From positions 14,016,884 through 14,080,883 of the forward strand of contig CM023537.1 of assembly GCA_013350335.1 (NCBI GenBank): a stretch of 64,000 bases of DNA, given 5' to 3'. Made by a program: the position numbers and the translations under genes. Numbering within the stretch: the first letter of the stretch is position 1; each line of letters begins with the position of its first letter. The notes under the pieces were generated by a model, which was not told the DNA's origin, did no database searches, and worked only from the letters and a program-made list of their open reading frames with translations. Below are positions 47,451-57,536 of this stretch, in pieces. Source of the DNA: Chimonanthus salicifolius. Taxonomy: Eukaryota > Streptophyta > Magnoliopsida > Laurales > Calycanthaceae.

Positions 47451-48103
47451 ATGATGATATGGATGATGGGTGTGACTCATGGCATATGACACCCATGACA
47501 TGGCATTGACTCGCCTGATTTTGACATTACTTATATCTATGTGTTATTGTTTATGTTAATCCATGTGTTGACCCTACTCGGAGTACCTACTGGGAGCGTG
47601 GTCTAACGCCCTGCTTCTACCTTAGATGATGATGCAGGAAATAGAGGAAGTGAAGGACGTGATCGGAGACAAGCTTAAGAGCTTGGAGGAGCTAGTTTTA
47701 TTTACTTAAGTTTTATTTATGGAAATGTAATTTGAGTAACTAGCTTGTTGGACTGTAATAATTTAGATTACTTGCTCTGGTTTGGACTTTACTATTGAAC
47801 ATTCTAAGTTAAGGTATTTATTAATTAAGTGATGTACTTCCTTGTTATTTAATAATTGGTAGGATAACTTCTATTATAATTCCGCATTAAGTTTACATTC
47901 TGCAAGCTTAATTTATTACGTGTGAACCGTTCTCGTGGACTTAGCTCCACGCATACTGTAGGATTGGCCAGTTAAGGGTCGGGCTTTGGAAGCTCGGACT
48001 TAGCTCACGTCGTGACATCCCGCTCTCTTATCACTCTTTATTTATAAAAAAAAAATAGACTCTGATTTTCGACGAGTGAAAAAAGGTGGGGCGTTACAAA
48101 AGT

Positions 48104-49344
48104 TGGGCCATTTTTAGATTTCGATTTGCTTTAGTTCACATGTTGGATCGATCAAGATAATTCTCGATCCGACCCTACTGGATCCGAGTCCAGATCCACT
48201 GAGAAAAGGGTCAGGATCGGCCCAACCCAAGAATATATGATCTGTTAAAATTTAGATCTGGCCCATCCGATAAACTTAATGAACTGTCTCTGGGACCAAC
48301 CCATCAAATTACGTTTAACTCCCTATCGGTCATCTCCCAATTGCGCCGTCACAGTCAAAATTATTTAAAGATCACATAGAACTCTATTATAAGAATTGAA
48401 AGGCAACTAGCTCGGATTTGTAGTGAAAATTGCATATTAGATTGCTCATGACACTTGTAGATAAGATAATTTTTTAATAAAATTGAATGAAAGTATACAC
48501 AATAACCATGTTATCTTGTTCATGGCATTTTTGTGCCCACACCTTTTTATCATATCTATATATAATATTTTCTTATTCCGGTGGAACATATGCCTTTCAT
48601 AAACCAAAGTCACCAAAGTGCCAGCGATTTGTTTCTATGGATAAGACCATGGATGATTAGATGGTTAATAAAAATGTAATTGCCTGGGTAAAATTTTGAC
48701 TCTCATTATACTTTGTTTATATAGATGTACAAGTTAGTATTAGAGAAAAAGATTAATTACAATCACTTAATTAGGGAGTCTGATAATACAATTATAGAAA
48801 GCCAACCATTTCCTTTAATACCCTATCAAACTAATATTGTCTCGCAGGCACCAACAAGAGTAAACTATGATGAAGATAAGTAAATCCACCACATATTTTA
48901 AAGCAAAGAAATTCAATAACTGGTGGAAACTGCTCAAAACTATAAATGGATAGTCGTTTCAGTCATTTCAGCCTAACTTTCTTCTACCATATTTCAGATT
49001 CAGCAAAATGAGATGTTTCAATGTTTTGGCCCAACTCGTTATGTTCTACCCCTTCAGATTCATTCTCAACTTCTGACCCGTATATGTCACCATTTCGGCT
49101 CAAAACAATGTGCCACAACATGCTTTCTTCTGTCACTCTATCCAGTTTGGAGGTGTGAAGGGAGGAGATTGTTGAAGAGAGCAAGGTGGTATGCTTGATG
49201 ATCGATCACTGATGGGTTCAGAGAGGGATGAATGTGATAATTGTCCTTAAAGTCTTCTTTGCACTTTGCTCCTCATAGACACCTTCTTAAGGGAGTCATT
49301 AAGCAATGTCTGCAAGAGATTAAAAAGTAAAAAAAAAAAAATGG
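48104..49344. repeat. Host segment partly duplicated from 39.3-41.3 kb; carries empty sites
   Basis: 48610-48960 aligns with 39330-41300 (GGATAAGACCAT.GATGAT.AGATGGTTAATAAA, GGCACCAACAAG.GTA.ACT, GAAGATAAGT.AA.CCAC). It lacks both the foldback element and the MITE at 41049, so it preserves the pre-insertion sequence. 48104-48609 and 48961-49344 show no recognisable gene; the small open frames near 49.0-49.2 kb have no similarity I know. Confidence 0.65.
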
Positions 49345-50015
49345 TCTTCTAATAACATATTAAACCAATTTCCAATAGTTTTTCTCAATTTATCATCTAT
49401 TTAAATTATTTTTATCTTGCTCTCACTATAATGCATAATAAACTAGAAAAAAAGAAAGAAACATAAATGATGGCTATTGACATTCGTTGGGATTTTATTT
49501 TAAACTTTCAATTGTCATTCACCAAAGTTATAGGTCGAAACATTACAAATTCTTAAAAAAGTATATATTCATAAAGTATGTACAATCGCCTAACTTTCAT
49601 TAAGTGAAATGATCATATGAACTAAAACTTACTCTCTTCCCGTATCGTTTAAATTGAATAGTTAATAGTTAAAATGGCTAAATGGATATGTGTTTAGTTC
49701 CTATGTCAGTTTAATTAAAGTAAAATCCATTAAATTAGATGGCCTAATTTCTTTAGTTCCTATGTCAGTTTAAAAAAGGTAAAATCTATTAAATTAGATG
49801 GCCTAATTTCTTTAGTTCCTATGTCAGTTTAATAAAGGTAAAATCTATTAAATTAGATGGCCTAATTTCCTATCTAAATTTTTACGTTTTTCATAAGAAT
49901 TGATAATAGACATTTTAATTCATCAAATAAACATCAAATATGACTTCATGTTAAGCGATTTTATGCTTCAGACATAGATGAGATGATAGGTGTTTGATTC
50001 TTTAATACTGTTATA
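49345..50015 (+). repeat. Dispersed host repeat, copy 2 (left flank of the viral block)
   Basis: Starts CTTCTAATAACATATTAAA and is near-identical to 62639-63056 over about 410 bp; also related to 181-727. Inside it a 59-bp unit (TTTAGTTCCTATGTCAGTTT...) is present three times in tandem at 49693-49870. The repeat stops near 50015 where viral sequence begins, whereas copy 1 continues. Confidence 0.8.
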
Positions 50016-50185
50016 AAGGTTGATGGTAATTCAGAACAGCATTCTTCTTCAATCTGTTTGGTGAATTCTTCTAAATTTATTATAAATTCTTTTTTCTCTA
50101 ATTCTTTTGTCATTTGAATAGATTTAATTTCATTTTTTAATCGATTTATGTAATTTTCTCTTGTGGCGATAACTTGATTTATCCT

Positions 50186-50690
50186 TTAGATTTTCGTTTC
50201 ACAAGGATCATCTATAAAGTCAAGATTTACTTCAATCCCTTTGATATTTGTAGAAATTCCTTTTGTTGTTACAGAAAAGGGTTGGATTTGAAGAATAAAT
50301 GGGGATCCAAGGGGTACATCATTAACAATATCTTCTGAAATAATAAAGGGTGAAGTAACACAGACTCCTTTCACGTAAACATGAACATGTGGGATTTTTC
50401 TTTCTATGGAAATAGTCGTTCCATTAGCAGCAGAAACAAACTGTTTTGATTCACTTGTAAATTCAATAGAAACGATTCCAAGTCTGATAACATTTAAGTC
50501 TGCACTAGTGTCAATTATGGCATTAACAATCTTCTCAAAGTTTTTAATTTTTATTTTTACCTGAACTCTCCACTGTTGGTAAATACATTTTGTAGGAATT
50601 ACACCAGTAGAGATTTTGCTAATTTCTCCTTTAATTCTTTGGACAAATTTTTCTTCATCATATTTTTCATTAGCACCATCATTTTCTAAT
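50186..50690 (-). pseudogene. EPRV copy A: aspartic protease region
   Basis: Aligns with 59180-59700 of copy B. The catalytic triad motif, DTG in copy B, reads DTS here (codons at 50499-50513), so the active-site glycine is replaced. The downstream hydrophobic-loop region (LGSPFILQIQPF) is kept. The frame is broken by a stop at about 50686 and again after NLDFIDDPCETKI at 50186. Viral homology ends at about 50020. Confidence 0.8.
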
Positions 50691-51468
50691 CAAGTTAACC
50701 TTTGATCCATCTCATTTTGTTTTTTGATTAACTCTATTCTTAATTCTCGAAGTTCTCTCTTCTGATCATTTAATTCTCTTTGTAAGTCTGAGAGAGTTAA
50801 GAGTTTATTTATAGTATGAATTTTTTCTGCACTATTCATAAGGTCAATCATGGAATAGGTTGGTGTGTGAAATATTTCTTTCTGAAATGTTTCTTTCTCT
50901 TTTATCCTTTTGGATAAAGGGTGCTTTATCACCATTTTCATCTTTTTTAAAGGAAATTTTTTGTTGTTAACTTCTCCTTCTCCTCCCCCCAATTTTGAAA
51001 TTTGATTTAAAAATTGAACTTTTTTCTCTGGATCGGGTATGTTATCAACCATTCTAGAAGTAATTTTTGAGGGGCTGTGAGGACACGAATGTGGATACCA
51101 AGATCTTCATCAGATGGTATCGACCATTCTCCATCAGATTCTTCATCATCTGAATGACATGTACATGATTGGAATTGTTTGATGAGCTGAATCTGAGGAC
51201 TATTTTCTTCAATGTTAGTTGATGAATGAGATTCATATTCTTCTTCTTCTTCTGAGGAACTTGAATCAGATTGTTCTTTTTCAGTATTTTTGTCATCATT
51301 TTTTGTATTGATTTTTCTAAGTTTCTTTTTAGAGGGATTTTCTTTTTTAAAGCATTTATTTGAATAATGACTTTTTTTCTTGCAAGTATAACAAGTTGGG
51401 ACATTTTCTTTTATATATATTTTTTTTGAAATATTTTCTAGATTTTCTTTTGAAAGGGATGAGGTCAT
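50690..51468 (-). pseudogene. EPRV copy A: coat protein C-terminus with CCHC knuckle and acidic tract
   Basis: 51468-51007 encodes CYTCKKKSHYSNKC (51393-51352), a C-x2-C-x4-H-x4-C zinc knuckle typical of the caulimovirus coat protein. A basic stretch and a long acidic Ser/Glu tract follow. The next open frame (51052-50690) is predicted coiled coil (SDLQRELNDQKRELRELRIE), leading into the protease. The two frames are not continuous, so there is at least one frameshift. Copy B has lost most of this segment. Confidence 0.8.
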
Positions 51469-52290
51469 CGGATTTTCTCTGTTTTTTATATCTTCTGGGT
51501 TTATATTTTCTTACCATTTTGTTTCTTCTATCCGGAGTAAATTTAGAACTCGAAGGTTTTCTCTTTGATTCGGGTGTTTGATCTAAACCAAACTGGAAAC
51601 AAAAATCTCTTAATTCTTTATCTCCAGAATATTTTCTCATTTTTTCAGCTTGTTTACTGATCTTTAAATCAGTGCAAAGATTCATGCCAACTTTGTTAAT
51701 TCTTTGAATAATTCCTCTGAACGTCAGCAAACTGTAATTAGTAGTACCATGCATTTCTTCTCTTAAAGAATTACGCACCTTTTTAGCAAATAAGGGTGGT
51801 AATCCTGAAATAAATCTTTCTTTCCAAATATCAGAATTACAATCATTTAGTTGGTAGACTTTTGACAAGAATACATCTCTATACCAATGAAATTCTCCTA
51901 AATTTCTACATCTTAAGCGATGTAATTGCTATATATTTTCTCCTTAATTAGAGCAATTCCTCCAGTGAATTCATTGAGGATGCATAGAAACAAGACACTA
52001 ACACAATCAGATTGAGTTTCCCAATTATCAGGGATTTGACTAGTACCTGCTTCAAGCTTAACATTGGGGTCCATTAAATTTCCTGTGGTTTTGTCTCTAT
52101 AAAGGATTCTTCCAAATTCATCCATTTTGACAACACTCTCTATTTCAAGTCTTTGGGCTCCAGTTAATCTATAATTCCACCATCCTCTTAATATTCCAAT
52201 GAAAGATGTGGTTATCATGAGAAAGATATTTTTTGGAGTATTTCCTCTGACTTCACAGGCATTACAGTATATTAACATACTATGAACCAT
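51356..52290 (-). pseudogene. EPRV copy A: coat protein core
   Basis: 52290-51913 and 51868-51356 encode the capsid core: TEYQIVQMVHSMLIYCNACE just upstream, then RDKTTGNLMDPNVKLEAGTS and later SDIWKERFISGLPPLFAKKV and FRGIIQRINKVG. The last is the region conserved in Caulimoviridae coat proteins and related to retroelement Gag. A stop near 51910 and a frame change separate the pieces. Lys-rich C-terminal part. Confidence 0.82.
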
Positions 52291-52392
52291 TTGGACGATT
52301 TGATATTCTGTTAATCCATCTAAGTTCCACTCATATAAAGAATTTCCCGAATAAGTTAATTCTGAGTTGTAAGTGTATGGAGCTTCTTTGAG

Positions 52393-52860
52393 TTATAGAT
52401 CAACAAGGGTTGGTTTAGGATAATAATTCTTTTTCTCTGACAATTTTACCTGAGGATTCCATTTCTTTAGACGATTTATTAATAAATCCTCTGAAGCATA
52501 GACTCTTAGGATGCTGAATCCTTTTCCTCCCATATTGAGGCTTTCCATCCTATTGGATAATTCTTTTTGCATTTCGTTTGTTATTATGAAAGGTCTCTCT
52601 TGCAAAATAATCCCTTTAGGTAATTGTCTGGGAATATATACTGCATTGGCAGAGTTTTCTTCTAATTTTTCTTCTTTATCTTTATTGAATTCGGGTTTTA
52701 ATTTGATTGTTCTTTCTATTTGATCTGTTTGTTCTCCAATGGTTAATAGACATAGATTGGTGTAATTGTTTTTTTTAATTATATCTCCAATACCTATACA
52801 TATGTCTCTAACATTTGGGTCTGATTTTGATTCATAGATAGATGCATCTTTTACAGGCAT
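52393..52860 (-). pseudogene. EPRV copy A: coat protein N-terminal region
   Basis: Open over 155 codons, from MPVKDASIYESKSDPN to YPKPTLVDL, where a TAA interrupts it. Copy B carries the same region at 57779-58250, with its own different stops. I recognise it only by position and by conservation between copies. Confidence 0.75.
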
Positions 52861-53067
52861 GGCATAATTCTTAGTTTCTGTAGTAGGGACAAAAATATCA
52901 AGTTTCTTCCAAGGTGGGTGAGATTTATCAACTTCTTTTCCTTCAGTGTCTTTTCAGGTTCTTGTTGTTTTTCCTATAACTCTTATTTGTTCTGGGCTTT
53001 GAGTTTCTTTTTCTTTGATTTTCCCTTTTTTAAAATATTCCATGAACCAATCAAATAAAGCTATATT

Positions 53068-54215
53068 TCATTCTTCTTCCTCCATTTGGAAATACCATAA
53101 TTCTCTCATTTTATCTTTTTCTTCTGTGTTAAACCTTTTAAAAAACCAATCTTTTAAAGGATGATTTTTCAAATTTTCTCTAAGATATGGTTTATCAATT
53201 TGAAATTTTTTGACAGGTATTTCTTCTGGCTTTTGAATGCTAACCATTCTTATGGCTCCTTGGAGAAAATCACTCTCACTAGGGTTATAGGTTTTTTGTG
53301 ATGAAGTTCTTTTATACACAGAGTGTTCGATTCTACTTTCTTTGTTCCTAAAACTTTTTGATCCATTTCTTCCTTTTCACTACTCCTTTGGTCATCATCT
53401 ATTTCTTCTAATTTAAAACTTTTTCTTCCTTTCGTATAACTTCTCCTAACTTTTTCCATTTTTCTCCTAAAATTGATTTCAACATTTCCATTTGGTAATT
53501 TGACTATACTTTGTAAATCATCTGTTATTTTATTTACTCTTAGGGTGACATCTTCTATTTGCCAATTTCCTGGGAGAACAACTTCTTCCCAGCTGATGAC
53601 TTTTGGGATATACACATTATTGTTAAAGTTTGTTTCCATGAGGATTGTAGTTTTTTCTTTATCAACCTTATCTCTATAGGCTATCATGGGAAAGACAGAG
53701 ATCATAGATTTGTAGAACACACGATAAACTATAGCAAAATGTTTACTTCTTAGACTCATCTTTAATCCTTTACTTTGAAATCCAATGGTTACACAATCAA
53801 GAACATCATTATCATGAGCATCAATTGTGATATTAGGAAAGCAGTTAAAATAAATAGGTCCATAACAGAGACTTGATTCGATCATAGCATAAAGAGAATC
53901 GTCAAACTCATCATATTTCTGATCTCGCACATAAGCACACACTGAAACATTTAATCCTAATCGAAACAGTGGTTTGATTCCTACCTGAATTAATCCTATG
54001 TGCAGGTAGTTGTATTTGGTTCTGATTTGTTCAATAATTCTTCTATCAAGAACTTTAATTGTCTCTTTTCCTCCAGAGAGAGAAACAGTTTTTTCAACAG
54101 TTTTAATGTGGTAATCATTTTGTTCTTCAAATGTGCCATTACTATATATTTCTGTTACAGGAAAGGCTGGCAACTTCCAGTTGGATATTACTTGGTCAAA
54201 GTTTTCATATATCAT
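53068..54215 (-). pseudogene. EPRV copy A: 30K-superfamily movement protein and following linker
   Basis: 54215-53250 is open for 321 codons. Its middle reads YLHIGLIQVGIKPLFRLGLN and later ESSLCYGPIYFNCFPNITI, the strongly conserved core of Caulimoviridae cell-to-cell movement proteins, including the region with the 30K-type aspartate. It ends in a basic stretch and shifts frame at about 53300; the adjoining frame 53319-53068 (SESDFLQGAIRMVSIQKP) continues the polyprotein. Upstream, the probable start lies at about 54386, with a TGA at codon 6. Copy B has deleted this whole region, so copy A is the only source of it here. Confidence 0.87.
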
Positions 54216-54635
54216 TTCTTCTGAATTTTTTGTTTTTTCTGAATTTTCTTTTTCTAAGTTATTACGGGTAAAACTGGTTAAAGCAGACTGGTAGGATGAA
54301 GAAGACGAATTAGATCTATTAGAAGGATACTGAAATGATTTAAACCAATTCTTAAAAAGCTTTGTTTTTCACTTAGAATTTTCCATCTTTGTAGCTCGTA
54401 AGAAACATGAAGAGTTCTGTCAATGATTTACAGCCCTTAATGCCTGATCACGGCCTGAAGCGGGACTTACAATGCGACCACATTCTTAAGAAGATAAACT
54501 AGATACAGAAGTGGAGAATAAGAAGGAAAATCAAAACTCTAAAGAGAATTGGATAGATCAACTTGGCTAAAAAGCTTCAGATCCTGGATAATAGATTTAA
54601 TTCATCTAAAACCCTTTTTTTTTTTTAACACAGAT

Positions 54636-54872
54636 TTAAATACGAGATAATAATTCTAATTCTTCATTCAGTATATTACAATATTCTCTTATTTGATTAC
54701 ACAAGCGTACTAACATAGATCTTCTAATAGTTTGAACACGGATAACAAGATATCCTCCTACAGCTATATTTTCATCAATTTGTCTGATAGCATTTTCTAA
54801 TCTTCTAAGCTGGTTTTCACGTCGTCTTAGATCACGCAATAATTCTTCTCTCCTAATAGAACGAGGAGGCAT
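54636..54872 (-). CDS. EPRV copy A: small Arg-rich ORF (78 aa), unbroken
   Basis: Begins MPPRSIRREELLRDLRRREN and ends ELELLSRI. Arg/Leu/Glu-rich, probably helical coiled coil. Position (before the movement protein) is that of the small virion-associated or ORF2-like proteins of caulimoviruses, but I see no sequence match to name it. Copy B carries it at 57044-57280 with one stop. Unlikely to be expressed as a functional viral protein. Confidence 0.6.
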   Translation of the reverse strand: MPPRSIRREELLRDLRRRENQLRRLENAIRQIDENIAVGGYLVIRVQTIRRSMLVRLCNQIREYCNILNEELELLSRI

Positions 54873-55056
54873 CTCAAAAGGCCATAGCTTGTAGTTTTGA
54901 TTCAGTTCGGAATTTATCTAGTTGGAAGACAGCATAAAAACGCATTAAAATAACCCTTCTTCTTTCAAACTGATGATGGCGAGGATTATTTCTGTGGGTA
55001 CAGATTTACAAATATCTTCTTATATTGTCTAATAAGAATTCAATTTTTCTTAATAT

Positions 55057-55104
55057 TCAAACATCATCATAGTACCTCCTAAGCAGAGCAAGACGAATAA
55101 ACAT
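55057..55104 (-). pseudogene. EPRV copy A: first small ORF, shortened
   Basis: MFIRLALLRRYYDDV then TGA. Copy B has a 32-residue version at 56812-56910, so copy A has an early stop. Function unknown. Confidence 0.6.
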
Positions 55105-55245
55105 ATTCTAGCAAAAGAAATAACATGATTAGATGACAACAAGCATATAATATTAAACTTATAAAAACTTAATTACTTACAGAAGATTGTAAAGGACTTC
55201 AAACTTTAGCATACTCAAACTTCAAGCTCACACTCACACTTACAC

Positions 55246-55246
55246 T

Positions 55247-55279
<33 letters not shown>

Positions 55280-55280
55280 T

Positions 55281-55344
<64 letters not shown>
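55246..55344. repeat. (TA)n expansion in the EPRV leader of copy A
   Basis: About 100 bp of almost pure TA lies where copy B has only a short A/T-rich stretch (about 56640-56670), so it expanded after the copies separated or in copy A only. Confidence 0.92.
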
Positions 55345-55350
<6 letters not shown>

Positions 55351-55388
55351 ATTTTTTGATCGATGATCACAAAAGGAAACACCAGCTC

Positions 55389-55396
55389 CTTATATA
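55389..55396 (-). promoter_or_regulatory. EPRV copy A: TATA box
   Basis: TATATAAG on the minus strand within CTATATAAGGAGCTGGTG, conserved at the same relative place in copy B (56609-56616). Probable pregenomic RNA promoter, or its remnant. Confidence 0.6.
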
Positions 55397-55933
55397 GATG
55401 GAGCATACAAAAGAGCCCACTCTCATCCGACCATGAGAGGACTTCAAACCAAATGCAACAGAAAAAAGGGATGGCTACCGACACAAGCCTCCAAATACAC
55501 TTTTCAAAAGGGGATTCCAACTTTGGGCTAAAGTACATAAGGTGGGGCAACATTTTGCCAAATGGAAAGCACAAAAACAAGCTTAGCATACCCCCACCAA
55601 AAGTAAAAAACAACTTTATCTAAGAAGATGACATATGGCAGCATAGCGACACTAACTTTTGCAAACTTCTAACATGTGGCATCACATGTGGCAGTATCTT
55701 TATAACATGAGGTAGCCCCCCCATAGCAATATATGCTCTCCGGACAAGATCTAATAACTTTTGACTACGCAAACTTTTCTTCATAGCATAACAACTACAC
55801 TTATTCTTCATAGCAATGATAACATCCAACACCATCAAATGAATTGATGGGATAGTCATCATCATCTAGCAAGACCTTTTCTTCTTAACATTTCTTCTCA
55901 GCATAACAACTACACTTATACCTCCACCAAAAA

Positions 55934-55995
55934 GAGATGATTCCTGTCAGATACGATCCTACTGTTATTGGTATCAGAGCCAGTGGAATCATCTC
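55934..55995. repeat. Joint of the two viral copies: 11-bp inverted repeat around the primer-binding site
   Basis: GAGATGATTCC (55934-55944) and GGAATCATCTC (55985-55995) are perfect inverses. The 40-base loop contains the primer-binding site TGGTATCAGAGCCA at 55969-55982 (+). Outside the arms both sides read the same viral leader outwards (TTTTGGTGG.GGTATAAGTG), towards copy A on the left and copy B on the right. Confidence 0.9.
55969..55982 (+). other. Primer-binding site (initiator tRNA-Met), central
   Basis: TGGTATCAGAGCCA is the sequence complementary to the 3' end of plant initiator tRNA-Met that primes minus-strand synthesis in Caulimoviridae (also used by Copia elements). Confidence 0.88.
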
Positions 55996-56608
55996 CTTTT
56001 GGTGGGGGTATAAGTGTAGATAAGTGTAGTTGTTACCTTAAGAAGGTTAACCTTAAGAAGAAAAGGTCTTCATTCAAAGAAGAAAAGATGCTCGGTTGGT
56101 GAAGAAAAGTTGTTGCTAGATAATGATGACCATCCTATCAAATCTTTTGATGGTGTTGGTTGTTATCATTGCTAGAAAGAAAAGTTGGCAATATCATGTC
56201 TAGATTTGAAGAAAAGTTGGCATCTAGATATTCTTAGATCTTGTCCGGAGAGCATATATCGCCATGGAGTTTGTCATTCTTGGTGGGGGCTGCCTCATGT
56301 TATGAAGATATTGCCACATGTGATGCCACATGTCAGAAGTTTGCAAAAGTTAGTGTCGCTATGCTGCGATATGCCATCTTCCTAGATAAAGTTGTTTTGT
56401 ACTTTTGGTGGGGGTATGCTAAGCTTGTTTTTGTGCTTTCCATTTGGCAAAATGTTGCTCAACCTTTTGTACCTTAGCTCAAAGTTGAAATCCCCTTTTG
56501 AAAAGTGTGTTTGGAGGCTTGTGTCGGTAGCCATCCCTTTTTTCTGTTGCATTTGGTTTGAAGTCCTCTCATGGTCGGATGAGAGTAGGTTCTTTTGTAT
56601 GCTCTATC

Positions 56609-56616
56609 TATATAAG
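56609..56616 (+). promoter_or_regulatory. EPRV copy B: TATA box
   Basis: TATATAAG within CTATCTATATAAGGAGCTGG. AATAAA follows at 56665-56670, so a promoter and polyadenylation signal lie close together, as in the terminally redundant region of a pararetrovirus. Confidence 0.6.
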
Positions 56617-56811
56617 GAGCTGGTGTTTCCTTTTTTGATCATCGATAAAAAAATTATAAAAAAAAATAAAAGTGTGAGTGTGAGTGTGAGCTTGAAGTTT
56701 GAGTGTGCTAAAGTTTGAAGTCCTGTACAATCTTTTGTAAGTAATTAAGTTTTTATAAGTTAATATTATATGCTTGTTGTCATCTAATCATGTTATTTCT
56801 TTTGCTAGAAT

Positions 56812-56910
56812 ATGTCTATTCGTCTTGCTCTGCTTAGGAGGTATTATGATGATGTTCGAATATTAAGAAAAATTGAATTCTTATTAGACAATATAAGAAG
56901 ATATTTGTAA
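56812..56910 (+). CDS. EPRV copy B: first small ORF (32 aa)
   Basis: Begins MSIRLALLRRYYDDVRILRK; Arg/Leu-rich. Counterpart of 55057-55104 in copy A. Function not known; position is like caulimovirus ORF VII. Confidence 0.45.
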   Translation: MSIRLALLRRYYDDVRILRKIEFLLDNIRRYL

Positions 56911-57043
56911 ATCTGCACCCACAGAAATAATCCTCGCCATCATCAGTTTGAAAGAAGAAGAGTTATTTTAATGCGTTTTTATGCTGTCTTCTAACTAGAT
57001 AAATTCCGAACTGAATCAAAACTACAAGGTATGGCCTTTTGAG

Positions 57044-57280
57044 ATGCCTCCTCGTTCTATTAGGAGAGAAGAATTATTGCGTGATCTAAGACGACGTGAA
57101 AACTAGCTTAGAAAATTAGAAAATACTATCAGACAAATTGATGAAAATATAGTTGTAAGAGGATATCTTGTTATCCATGTTCAAACTATTAGAAGATCTA
57201 TGTTAGTACGCTTGTGTAATCAAATAAGAAAATATTGTAATATACTGAATGAAGAATTAGAATTATTATCTCGTATTTAA
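57044..57280 (+). pseudogene. EPRV copy B: small Arg-rich ORF with one stop
   Basis: Counterpart of the unbroken 78-residue ORF of copy A. A CAG codon has become TAG after LLRDLRRREN. A few substitutions otherwise. Confidence 0.7.
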
Positions 57281-57536
57281 ATCTGTGTTAAAAAAAAAAG
57301 GGATTTAGATGAATTAAATTTATTATCCAGGATCTAGAGCTTTTTAGCCAAGTTGATATATCCAATTCTCTTTAGAGTTTTTATTTTTCTTCTTATTCTC
57401 CACTTCTGTATCTCATTTATCTTCTTAAGAGTGTGGTCGTGTTGTAAGTCCCGCTTCAGGCCGTGATCAGGCATTAAGGGCTGTAAATCGTTGACAGAAC
57501 TCTTCTTTTTCTTACGAGCTACAAAGATGGAAAATT

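Larger units (their letters stand above)
43813..48098. mobile_element. Probable 4.3-kb solo LTR of a chromovirus-like retrotransposon
   Basis: Starts TGTAATAGCCCGGATTTTT and ends GGTGGGGCGTTACA: TG...CA ends with TGTAA/TTACA inverted termini, as in long LTRs of Del/Tekay-type Ty3/gypsy elements. The flanks AAAGC (43808-43812) and AAAGT (48099-48103) match at four of five bases, a plausible 5-bp duplication. The interior lacks gag or pol, is more GC-rich than the surroundings, and holds tandem repeats and hairpins (separate entries). It could instead be a LARD-type or other non-coding element; only the ends and the duplication support the LTR call. Confidence 0.6.
50016..55933 (-). mobile_element. 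Endogenous pararetrovirus (Caulimoviridae), copy A, 3'-truncated
   Basis: On the minus strand the order is: leader with promoter, two small ORFs, 30K-type movement protein, coat protein with CCHC knuckle, and aspartic protease region, where it stops; the reverse transcriptase and RNase H are absent. The combination of a 30K movement protein with a coat/protease polyprotein and a tRNA-Met primer-binding site at the joint places it in Caulimoviridae. I cannot assign the genus; petuvirus- or florendovirus-like polyproteins are the nearest arrangement I know. At least eight frame breaks or stops occur. Part of a head-to-head pair with copy B. Confidence 0.88.

Noticed and set aside
55215..55613. 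132-codon minus-strand frame and its counterpart at 56392-56718 as a viral protein
   Set aside because: Both lie in the leader, cover the TATA box, and in copy A the C-terminal third is a TA microsatellite; no similarity to a known protein.
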